Shown piece by piece: positions 1-6,660 of a stretch of 32,760 bases of DNA. The notes beneath the pieces were generated by a model. It saw nothing but the letters and a program-made list of their open reading frames with translations, ran no database searches and was not told where the DNA came from. The DNA lies in NCBI RefSeq assembly GCF_013214165.1, contig NZ_JABSSM010000050.1, positions 1 through 32,760 of the forward strand, read 5' to 3'. The position numbers were made by a program, and so were the translations under genes. Position 1 is the first letter of the stretch; every line of letters begins with the position of its first letter. Origin of the DNA: Shewanella sp. (GTDB lineage Bacteria > Pseudomonadota > Gammaproteobacteria > Enterobacterales > Shewanellaceae).

Positions 1-432
1 ATTGATAAAGAGCTTGAAGTTGTGAATCACTTTATAGAATTAGCTAAGATTCAATATGAAGAGCGTTTGGATTTTAGCAGCAAGATCCAGTTAGATTCAG
101 ATGATATCAAAATTCCGCCTATGGTCATTCAGATCATGATAGAAAATGCGGTAAAGCACGGGATCAGCACAGTGGAAGGAGGAGGGAAACTCACCTTATC
201 GGTCATCCAACAGGACTGTATGTTGATCATCAAAGTCTCTAATCCGGGTAAGATCCTCTCTGCTCACATGGACCCCGAAGCAAGTGCAAATATAGGCGTT
301 GGATTAGTCAATATTCGTCGACGGTTAGATCTACTCTATGGTGATATGGCGCAATTTGAATTAATTGAACAACCACAGGAGTGTAGAGTGGAAGCCTCCA
401 TTAAACTGCCATTAACGATAGGAGAGCGCTGA
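1..432 (+). CDS. LytS/YehU-type sensor histidine kinase, C-terminal part (5' truncated)
   Basis: The reading frame is open from the first base, so the gene starts outside the window. The visible part is the end of a His_kinase/HATPase unit of the LytS/BtsS class. It begins with the helix that follows the phospho-accepting His (ELEVVNHFIELAKIQYEERL). An N-box (MIENAVKHG) follows, then a G-box (GVGLVNIRRRLDLLYG). In this family the kinase is a membrane protein that phosphorylates a LytTR response regulator. That partner is the next gene, whose ATG overlaps this stop codon by one base, indicating translational coupling. The sensor and membrane domains are not in the window, so the signal cannot be inferred. 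Confidence 0.9.
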   Translation: MDKELEVVNHFIELAKIQYEERLDFSSKIQLDSDDIKIPPMVIQIMIENAVKHGISTVEGGGKLTLSVIQQDCMLIIKVSNPGKILSAHMDPEASANIGVGLVNIRRRLDLLYGDMAQFELIEQPQECRVEASIKLPLTIGER

Positions 433-1142
433 TGAAAGCCATGATTATCGAAGACTCTCGTTTGGCTAGAGTTGAGTTAACGCGTTTATTGAAGCCGTTT
501 AGCGAAATAGATCTCATTGGTGAAAGCGGTGAACCTACAGCGGCCATTGAATTAATCAATGCAAGGCGGCCTGATTTACTGTTTCTAGACATACAAATGC
601 CAGGTCTTAATGGGTTTGAATTACTCGAACGATTGGATTATTCACCTCAAATCATCTTTACCACGGCTTACGACCAGTATGCGGTGAGATCTTTTGAATA
701 TGATGCAGTCGATTACATCTTGAAGCCAATTGAACCATCACGTTTAGCTGACGCGGTAGCAAAATGTTTAAGCAGAGGTAAAAAAGAAGACGTTATCGCA
801 CTACCACTAGATATGAAGAGCTCTGTGTTTATCAAAGATGGCGAGTCTTGTTGGATGGCAAAACTAGTAAACATCAGCGTGTTTGAGAGCTGTACTAACT
901 ATACTAAAGTGCATTTTGAAGGTAACAGCCCTTTAATCCATAAGTCTCTTAATCAACTAGAAGAACGCTTGCCAAAATCTACATTTTTTCGAGCCAATCG
1001 GCAACAAATTATCAACTTGAATTTTATTGTCAGTGTTGAACCTTGGTTTAATGGCAACTTGAGAATATTACTTCAGGGCAATGTTGAGGTTGAAGTGTCG
1101 CGGCGGCATTCAAATCGGTTTAAGAATATGTTGAGCCTATAG
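432..1142 (+). CDS. LytTR-family response regulator
   Basis: 236 residues, the usual length for LytR/AlgR-type regulators. The N-terminal receiver domain (about 1-120) shows the acidic pair in IIEDSR, the phospho-acceptor Asp in LLFLDIQMPG, the switch Thr in FTTAYD and the Lys in DYILKPI. The C-terminal LytTR DNA-binding domain (about 135-236) contains the family pattern FFRANRQQIINLNFI. The gene overlaps the upstream kinase gene by one base, so the pair is a two-component system resembling BtsSR/YehUT. Targets are unknown: the genes downstream are separated from it by a repeat array and look unrelated. Confidence 0.93.
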   Translation: MKAMIIEDSRLARVELTRLLKPFSEIDLIGESGEPTAAIELINARRPDLLFLDIQMPGLNGFELLERLDYSPQIIFTTAYDQYAVRSFEYDAVDYILKPIEPSRLADAVAKCLSRGKKEDVIALPLDMKSSVFIKDGESCWMAKLVNISVFESCTNYTKVHFEGNSPLIHKSLNQLEERLPKSTFFRANRQQIINLNFIVSVEPWFNGNLRILLQGNVEVEVSRRHSNRFKNMLSL

Positions 1143-1311
1143 CGTTAATAACAAGTGGGTTCAGTGTCTGACGAATCCCCACAAAATAAAGAATATAAAC
1201 AGTAAGGATAAAGGATAAAGGTGTCGGAACTAATTAGGGATTTCGAATAAAATTCAGATACTTTTTCTTATCTGAGTTACCCGCATTAGAGCAAATAATC
1301 TAACAGGCTTC

Positions 1312-1874
1312 TGCCCCAAAACGTGCTAGCCTTCGAATGAAGACTGGTTACATTTTCTGATTTAACTTTTGGCTGATTTGGTATTGGGTAGTGTGTTTAT
1401 AATTTTTACCTTGATGGTTATCTATAGCCTGCGGCTCGCTTATATGCAGATACTTCTACGAGACGCCGTGAATATGTCCCTATAGGCTCTGCGATGACTT
1501 CCATGTCATCGAAGCTCGCAGCCGCATCTACATTGACCGATTTTCTCTCTTCGATTTAAGTTATATTTATTAGTTAGCTAACACGGAAGTGCCCCAAAAC
1601 GTGCTAGCCTTCGAATGAAGACTGGTTACATTTTCTGATTTAGCTTCTAGCTGATTTGGTATTGGGATATTTTTTGAAGGTCGACCCTTCTTGGTAACCT
1701 ATCGCTTCCCAGCGGGGTATGTGCAGATACTTCTGCGAGACGCCGCGAGTACAGTCCCTGTAGGCTCTGCCAAAAAGTCCCTTTTTTGGAAGCTCGCAGC
1801 CGCATCTACACTCGGTTATTCTCCTCTTCGATTTGGGTTTTGTTGGTGGGTAGCTAACTCAGAAATGCCCCAAA
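1312..1874 (+). repeat. Tandem structured repeat array 1 (two units of 278 and 276 bp plus a 9-base start of a third)
   Basis: Unit A spans 1312-1589 and unit B 1590-1865; TGCCCCAAA recurs at 1866-1874. The first 77 bases of the two units differ at about three positions. The later core is more diverged but alignable: GATACTTCT, GAGACGCC, GTCCCT, AGGCTCTGC, AGCTCGCAGCCGCATCTACA, CTTCGATTT. At a fixed point in the core each unit has a different hairpin: GATGAC-loop-GTCATC at 1493-1510 in A, CCAAAAA-loop-TTTTTGG at 1770-1789 in B. Unit B also has GAAGG-loop-CCTTC near 1676-1690, absent from A. The reverse complement of array 2 shares the same core. Small ORFs inside are unlikely to be genes. Confidence 0.85.
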
Positions 1875-1918
1875 GTTTGTTACGAGCTTGATAGCTAATA
1901 AAAGTGAGGCATTGATTT

Positions 1919-1927
1919 TGCTATACT
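1919..1927 (+). promoter_or_regulatory. Extended -10 promoter for the HigA-like ORF
   Basis: TG-C-TATACT forms an extended -10 element with no good -35 at the normal distance. Transcription would start near 1934. A GGGAG ribosome binding site at 1949-1953 precedes the GTG at 1957. The promoter lies just past the end of repeat array 1. Confidence 0.45.
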
Positions 1928-1956
1928 CTAACTAATGTATTGTCCTATGGGAGATT

Positions 1957-2205
1957 GTGAGCAAGAAAATATATTCAGAAAGCGAACTCGTAGAAGGGTT
2001 AACCCCCTATAATACTCATGCCAATGAGCTAGCTTCAGCCTCACTAACCGAGATGGGGTTAAAAGCGTCTGAAAGTGATTACACAACGGCACTAAAAAGA
2101 ATTGAAGCCTTATTAGATGCTGAGCTTAATACGCCAGAAGGTGATGAGCTTGAAAAGCTCATTTCTTTTGTTGAAGAATATGAGGATGAACATCACCCGA
2201 TATGA
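1957..2205 (+). CDS. Short HigA-like antitoxin remnant (no HTH domain)
   Basis: 82 residues starting at GTG with a GGGAG ribosome binding site four bases upstream. Residues about 39-82 (SDYTTALKRIEALLDAEL, then NTPEGDELEKLISFVEEYE) match the N-terminal region of HigA-type antitoxins as I know them. There the pattern 'TPEGDxLxxLVxLVExYExxHYPI' precedes the helix-turn-helix. This protein stops exactly after HHPI, so the DNA-binding half is missing, and no continuation is visible in any frame downstream. Residues 1-30 (YSESELVEGLTPYNTHANEL) look like the tail of a MazE/PemI-type antitoxin, which would make it a chimera; that part is less sure. No toxin gene is adjacent. Probably a decayed or rearranged antitoxin, possibly still expressed. 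Confidence 0.55.
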   Translation: MSKKIYSESELVEGLTPYNTHANELASASLTEMGLKASESDYTTALKRIEALLDAELNTPEGDELEKLISFVEEYEDEHHPI

Positions 2206-2270
2206 ACCAATCCAACTTACCTTTGCCCCTTTCCTTGTTATCTTCGCCAGTAAGATTATCTTTCTACATC

Positions 2271-2306
2271 ACTTTCGCCATACATTTGTTAATGTATGGC
2301 GAAAGT
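2271..2306. repeat. Perfect 16-bp inverted repeat with 4-base loop
   Basis: ACTTTCGCCATACATT at 2271-2286, loop TGTT, and its exact reverse complement at 2291-2306. It lies between the antitoxin remnant and the deaminase, ending five bases before the AAGGA ribosome binding site of the deaminase. There is no T-run after it, so it is not a standard terminator for the plus strand. As RNA it would be a very stable hairpin next to the ribosome binding site. It could also be the remnant of a small palindromic element. Confidence 0.8.
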
Positions 2307-2323
2307 TTAAAAGGATTATTAAG

Positions 2324-2755
2324 ATGGATCTAGATAAGAAATTTATGCTTCGAGCATTGAAGATATCTCGGACAGCTTTGCCTGAATGCCAACCTAACCC
2401 CCCAGTAGGCTGCGTGCTAGTTCTCGATGAACAAATAATTGCCGAAGGTTATACACAGAAAATTGGTGACAAGCATGCTGAGATCGAAGCTCTCAGTGTT
2501 TATGATGGCCCTATGGAGCGAGTGACTGCATACGTTACTCTTGAACCTTGCTCATTTATTGGTAGAACTCCCGCATGCGCTTCTACTCTTGTAAAATCAG
2601 GTATTAAGAGAGTTGTAGTTGCCATTTTAGACCCTGATCTTAGGAATAATGGAAAGGGTATTCAAACGCTAGAAAAGGAAGGCATAAAAGTCGATATTGG
2701 TGTTGCTTCTAAAGAGGTTAGTGAATTTCTCTCTCCTTATCTTGGAAAGTCATAA
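2324..2755 (+). CDS. Orphan RibD-type pyrimidine deaminase
   Basis: 143 residues from the ATG at 2324, chosen because AAGGA (2311-2315) sits eight bases upstream. The longer frame from 2117 runs back through the preceding gene and the inverted repeat and is not credible. Zinc-site motifs of the cytidine/deoxycytidylate deaminase superfamily are complete: H51-A-E53 (KHAEIEAL), then PC76 and C85 in PCSFIGRTPAC. The GRTPxC form and the PNPPVGCVLV start are those of the deaminase half of RibD (riboflavin pathway, removal of the pyrimidine amino group). The C-terminal reductase domain of full RibD is absent, and the gene is far from ribA at 22154. Substrate uncertain: a stand-alone riboflavin deaminase or an accessory deaminase. 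Confidence 0.8.
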   Translation: MDLDKKFMLRALKISRTALPECQPNPPVGCVLVLDEQIIAEGYTQKIGDKHAEIEALSVYDGPMERVTAYVTLEPCSFIGRTPACASTLVKSGIKRVVVAILDPDLRNNGKGIQTLEKEGIKVDIGVASKEVSEFLSPYLGKS

Positions 2756-2772
2756 CTAACCTTTCTGTCCTG

Positions 2773-3815
2773 AAGTGAGTCACAAGCCAGTAGAACTCAA
2801 ATCGAAGAAGTAAACACTCAGGTGTGAACGCGGCTGTGACCTTCGACAGCATGGCGAGGTTTCACTACGTGAAACTATCCGAGCGAGAGATAGGGATATC
2901 GAACTGGCAGCTAAACACGGACGTTGTTTGCTGTCGCAGAGGCTATATTGTGCCGTGTCACTGAAGTGTTTGCACTTAAGGACGTTCATTCACATCTGAC
3001 CCATAGGGATATGGGAAATGTCTTGAGATGTAGGGAACATCTCTGACCATGTGATCACGACATTCATACATCCTGTACAGCACCCACGGCAGGTGATAGA
3101 TAACCATGAAGTTATGGCATTCATAAAACCAGCCAAACAACAAAACCCGCCCAATGAACCCACAACAGATATTTCAGTAACTTGTTATCCGACAAGTAAA
3201 CAAGATTTTCCCACAAATGAGTTTCAGACCCCCTGAAAACTAAAATCGAAGAAATAAATACTCAGGTGTGAACGCGGCTGTGACCTTCGAAAACAGGGAT
3301 GTTTTCGTAGAGCTTACATGGACGTATTTACAGCGTGTCACAGAAGTGTTTGCACTAAGCCCACGGCAGGTGATAGATAACCATGAAGCTAATCAGATAA
3401 CAAAACCCGCCCAATGAACCCACAACGGATATTTCAGTAACTTGTTATCCGACAAGTAAACAAGCTTTTGTCCAAAAGTGAGCTACATGCCAGTAAAATT
3501 CAAATCGAAGCAGCACCTTTTTCTAAGCCATAGCTGGTGTGAACGCGGCTGTGACCTTCGACAGCAAGGCCTAAAATGTTCCATACATTTTATGGCATTT
3601 CCACCGTCCATGGTGGTCAGATGCTGTCGCAGAGGCTATAGGGCCCCTTTCCGTCAATAGAGGGGGCGCCGTGTCGCAGAACCTTCTCAAAATAAAGAGT
3701 GCACATCCCTCGCCGGGCAGGCGTTAGATAACAGCTAAGTCACGGCATCCAGCCAAACAGCAAAACCGCTAAATGAACCCAATCAAGATATTTGAAACTT
3801 GTTATCTGACAAGTA
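2773..3815 (-). repeat. Structured repeat array 2 (three units, same family as array 1, opposite orientation)
   Basis: Three diverged units start near 2773, 3210 and 3476. Each opens with CAAATCGAAG or AAAATCGAAG and GGTGTGAACGCGGCTGTGAC. Each closes with a block containing GATAGATAACCATGAAG, AAAACCCGCC, AATGAACCCA and ACTTGT-TATCCG-ACAAGT. Read on the minus strand the core aligns with array 1 (GGTTATCTAT, CACTTCTGTGACACGC, GTCCATG, AGCTCT, GGTCACAGCCGCGTTCACA, CTTCGATTT). The variable hairpin differs in every unit. It is CGACAGCA/TGCTGTCG with a 77-base insert at 2844-2936, CGAAAACA-GGGA-TGTTTTCG at 3288-3307, and CGACAGCA/TGCTGTCG with a 55-base insert at 3559-3629. Both inserts hold further palindromes. 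I recognise no protein in it. Confidence 0.85.
3797..3814. repeat. Hairpin just downstream of avtA, last block of repeat array 2
   Basis: ACTTGT-TATCTG-ACAAGT, six-base arms, ending four bases beyond the avtA stop codon. The same hairpin recurs inside the array near 3197 and 3446 with loop TATCCG. The avtA transcript therefore runs directly into the array. No T-run follows, so it is not a clear intrinsic terminator. Confidence 0.5.
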
Positions 3816-3817
3816 AC

Positions 3818-5080
3818 TTAGTCTTGGGCGTAAGCCTTCTCAACTTCCTCGGCTATGATGGCAATACCATCGCGCATCTTGGCTTCATCTTGGACATAGT
3901 TCATCCGTAAGCATTGATGAGCATGCTCCCACTTTCCTTCAGACTGGTCCTCTTGGCCAAAGAAGAAATACTCTCCGGGTACTATCAACACACCGCGCGC
4001 CTTTAATCTTGCATAGAGTTCCATGGTGGTAATGGGGAGTTCATCAAACCAGAGCCAGAGGAACATGGCGCCTTCGGGCTTATGAATTTTGAATCTACTA
4101 TCGCTGATGGACTGCTGCAGCAAAGACAGTGCAAACTCTGACTTTTCTTTATAAAAAGGTTTGATCACAGATTCGCTTAAACGTAATAAGTCGCCTGATT
4201 CAATCATGTGCTTGGCAATTGCAGGACCAAACCCACCCGGGGCTAGGCTGATAATGCCATTAAGATTGGTCAGTGCCTTCGTTACCTCCTCATTGGCAAT
4301 CACGATGCCGCAGCGTACGCCGGGTAAACCCAATTTGGATAAGCTCATACACAATATGGTGTTGCTGTTCCAAAATGGTGTCACTTCTTCGAAGATGATA
4401 TTCGGGAACGGGGTGCCATAAGCGTTATCTATGATTAGGGGAATGCCATTATCACGTGCGAGTTGATCTAATTTAGCGACTTCGTCATCAGTGAGTACAT
4501 TACCTGTGGGGTTTGTTGGTCTTGAGACACATATAGCCGCTACCGAGTCATCCACTTTCAGCTGCTCAAAGTCCACATGATATTTAAATATGCGGTTATC
4601 TAGCATCTCGATTTCGGGGCGGTAAGAGACAAATATATCATCATCAAGTCCGGCATCATTGTAGCCGATATACTCGGGTGCAAGTGGCAACAGTATCTTC
4701 TTATGGCTGCCATCAACTTGCTTGCCTGCAAGCAGATTAAACAGGTAGAAGAAGGCACTCTGGCTACCATTGGTCAGGCTGATATTTTTCTCGCTGATGT
4801 CCCAACCATAAGTGTCTCGTAACAAGTCAGCCAAGGCTTTTAAGAAGGTGTCTTTACCTTGCGGCCCATCATAATTACTTAATGCCGCTACCAGCTCACC
4901 GTTTGCCAGCATCTCGCTTGCTGCTTGGTGAAAGTAATCCTGCATCGCCGGAATAGTGGCAGGGTTGCCCCCACCCAACATTATGGCGCCTGGCGTGCGT
5001 AGCCCTTCATTGAGATCATTCATCAATTGATTAATGCCGGAGTTACGATTAAATTTTTCACCAAACTTTGAATACTGCAT
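3818..5080 (-). CDS. avtA: Valine-pyruvate aminotransferase
   Basis: 420 residues from the ATG at 5080; an in-frame GTG at 5089 would add three. It is a fold-type I PLP aminotransferase closely matching E. coli AvtA along its whole length. Shared blocks are GINQLMNDLNEGLRTPGAI, SNYDGPQGK, TNGSQSAFFYLFNLLAG, PLAPEYIGY, SRPTNPTGNV and KPEGAMFLWLWF. The PLP lysine is K249 in SLSKLGLPG, with the cofactor-binding Asp/Tyr in DNAYG. The enzyme interconverts valine and 2-oxoisovalerate with alanine/pyruvate in the cytoplasm. It is monocistronic and divergent from sbcD, and its 3' end abuts repeat array 2. Confidence 0.96.
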   Translation of the reverse strand: MQYSKFGEKFNRNSGINQLMNDLNEGLRTPGAIMLGGGNPATIPAMQDYFHQAASEMLANGELVAALSNYDGPQGKDTFLKALADLLRDTYGWDISEKNISLTNGSQSAFFYLFNLLAGKQVDGSHKKILLPLAPEYIGYNDAGLDDDIFVSYRPEIEMLDNRIFKYHVDFEQLKVDDSVAAICVSRPTNPTGNVLTDDEVAKLDQLARDNGIPLIIDNAYGTPFPNIIFEEVTPFWNSNTILCMSLSKLGLPGVRCGIVIANEEVTKALTNLNGIISLAPGGFGPAIAKHMIESGDLLRLSESVIKPFYKEKSEFALSLLQQSISDSRFKIHKPEGAMFLWLWFDELPITTMELYARLKARGVLIVPGEYFFFGQEDQSEGKWEHAHQCLRMNYVQDEAKMRDGIAIIAEEVEKAYAQD

Positions 5081-5514
5081 GACACCCACACTTGAAAATA
5101 TCGAAATAGCTTAGAGTGCCTTTAGTAACAATTTTCAGCGAAAAACGCACCCATTATTTCATTTTTAAGTGACTTCTTTCGACTTCATCAAGGTTTTGGC
5201 AAAAAAGTGTCAGTATTTATTGGTTTACTTGATTGTTTTAAAGGCTAAATAAGAGATCGCCGCTCTAGAATGAGGAGGTGACACAGTCATCATATGACCG
5301 CCAATCATCGAAGCCCATAGCCCCATAGATACTGGCAATAGTGGTTTTTTCGGTTAATGAATCCACCAAAAGAGACTTAGCCCGTTATTATCAGAGTGGT
5401 ACATTGTTTGTTATCGCGCTAGTGGTTAGGATACTTGTGAAACGGGTCGAGTTTTCTTACTATAGCCAAACTAGAAACTCTCCACTATCTCCCCCCATTG
5501 TTAAACGAGAAAGC
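5081..5514. other. avtA-sbcD divergent intergenic region
   Basis: No gene seen. The frame open from 5341 into sbcD shows no homology and is treated as non-coding. A small palindrome GTCAT-CAT-ATGAC lies near 5288. Promoter-like hexamers exist on both strands, but none is strong enough to name. Confidence 0.5.
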
Positions 5515-6660
5515 ATGAAATTTATCCACACTTCTGACTGGCATATCGGCAGGCAGCTGCATAACCAGAATTTGCTCGAAGATCAGCGCTTGGTGTTAAA
5601 TCAGATCGTCGAGTTTGCCGTCGAACATGACGTCGATGCTGTGATTGTTGCCGGTGACATCTATGACAGGTCTATTCCACCGGCGAATGCCGTGGCGCTG
5701 CTCGATGAGGTGGTGAATCGTCTCGTTAATGAACTTAAGATCCCCATTATCATGATCGCGGGTAATCATGATGGCCATGAGCGTCTTGGCTTTGCCTCGA
5801 GGCAGATGACAGAGAGTGGCTTGCATATCATAGGCCCACTGAGTAAAGATATCGCCACTATTACGCTTGCGGGTAAGAATGGCGATGCCGTGTTCTATGG
5901 CTTGCCCTACGCCGATCCTGCCACTGTGCGCCATGTGTTCGATTGTGAAGTGACGGGTCATGAGGAGGCCATGGTTAAATTGCTTGAGCAGGTACATATT
6001 CATGATAGCCAAGGCCTACCTAAGGTGGTGATCAGCCACTGTTTTCTCGATGGTGGCAGTGAGTCTGAGTCTGAGCGTCCGTTAAGCATAGGCGGCGCGG
6101 ATAGAATTTCTCCAAGTTTATTTACCCCGTTTAATTACGTGGCTCTGGGTCATCTCCATGGGCCTCAGTATAAGGGGGCTGAGCATGTCAGGTATTCAGG
6201 TTCCATGCTTAAGTACTCTTTCAGTGAGCAGCATCAAAATAAATCAGTCACCTTGGTCGAATTAGATCCTCTGGGCGTGGCAAATATCAGTCTTTTACCG
6301 CTCAAGGCTTATAGAGATGTGCGCATCATCGAAGGGGAGTTAGCCGCGTTACTCGAGCAAGGAAAAACAGACGTCAATCGTGAAGATTACCTGATGGTGA
6401 GGTTGTTAGATAAAACCGCCATATTAGATGCCATGGGTAAGCTAAGAAGCGTATACCCTAATGTGCTCCACTTAGAGCGTACGGGCTTGATGGCGGATAA
6501 CGGCAAGGTTGCGCTTAGCCGAGATCATATTAAGAAGGGCGAGCTAGATATGTTCAGTGATTTTTTCTCTCAGGTATCCGGTGCGCCAATGACAGAGGGC
6601 CAGCAACAGGCGATGACAGCCACAATCGATGAGTTACACAAAGTGGAGAGTACATCATGA
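5515..6660 (+). CDS. sbcD: Exonuclease SbcD (Mre11-type nuclease subunit)
   Basis: 381 residues from the ATG at 5515, where the family start MKFIHTSDWHIG lies; E. coli SbcD is about 400. The frame stays open back to 5341, but those 58 residues are not family-like. Metal-binding motifs of the Mre11/SbcD phosphoesterase are all present: D8 and H10 (SDWHIG), D48 (GDIYDR), N84-H85-D86 (AGNHD), H175 (ISHCF), H213 and H215 (GHLHG). With SbcC it forms an ATP-dependent complex that cleaves DNA hairpins and blocked ends during replication and repair. The stop overlaps the sbcC start (ATGA), so the two are co-translated. A hairpin nuclease in a genome with palindrome-rich repeats is a thematic coincidence rather than proof of a link. 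Confidence 0.96.
   Translation: MKFIHTSDWHIGRQLHNQNLLEDQRLVLNQIVEFAVEHDVDAVIVAGDIYDRSIPPANAVALLDEVVNRLVNELKIPIIMIAGNHDGHERLGFASRQMTESGLHIIGPLSKDIATITLAGKNGDAVFYGLPYADPATVRHVFDCEVTGHEEAMVKLLEQVHIHDSQGLPKVVISHCFLDGGSESESERPLSIGGADRISPSLFTPFNYVALGHLHGPQYKGAEHVRYSGSMLKYSFSEQHQNKSVTLVELDPLGVANISLLPLKAYRDVRIIEGELAALLEQGKTDVNREDYLMVRLLDKTAILDAMGKLRSVYPNVLHLERTGLMADNGKVALSRDHIKKGELDMFSDFFSQVSGAPMTEGQQQAMTATIDELHKVESTS

Noticed and set aside
1691..1891. 66-residue ORF inside repeat array 1
   Set aside because: It spans the repeat core and a variable hairpin, and the equivalent frame is not kept in the first unit. Treated as a chance frame.
2117..2323. 69-residue N-terminal extension of the deaminase
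   Set aside because: It overlaps the antitoxin remnant in another frame and crosses the perfect inverted repeat; the ATG at 2324 has a good ribosome binding site and starts the domain.
1957..2755. An active toxin-antitoxin system
   Set aside because: No toxin gene lies next to the antitoxin-like ORF, which also lacks its DNA-binding domain; the neighbour is a RibD-type deaminase.
3478..3660. 60-residue ORF (and 2780-2989 minus, 3051-3236 plus) in repeat array 2
   Set aside because: All run through structured repeat sequence, differ between units and resemble no protein family I know.
1312..3815. CRISPR array
   Set aside because: Units are about 260-450 bases, diverged and not separated by uniform spacers; no cas genes nearby.
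2773..3815. Insertion sequence or group II intron
   Set aside because: No transposase or reverse transcriptase coding sequence and no clear terminal inverted repeats bounding the arrays.
5341..5514. 58-residue N-terminal extension of SbcD
   Set aside because: SbcD family proteins begin with the MKFIHTSDWHIG segment at 5515; the extension has no family match.
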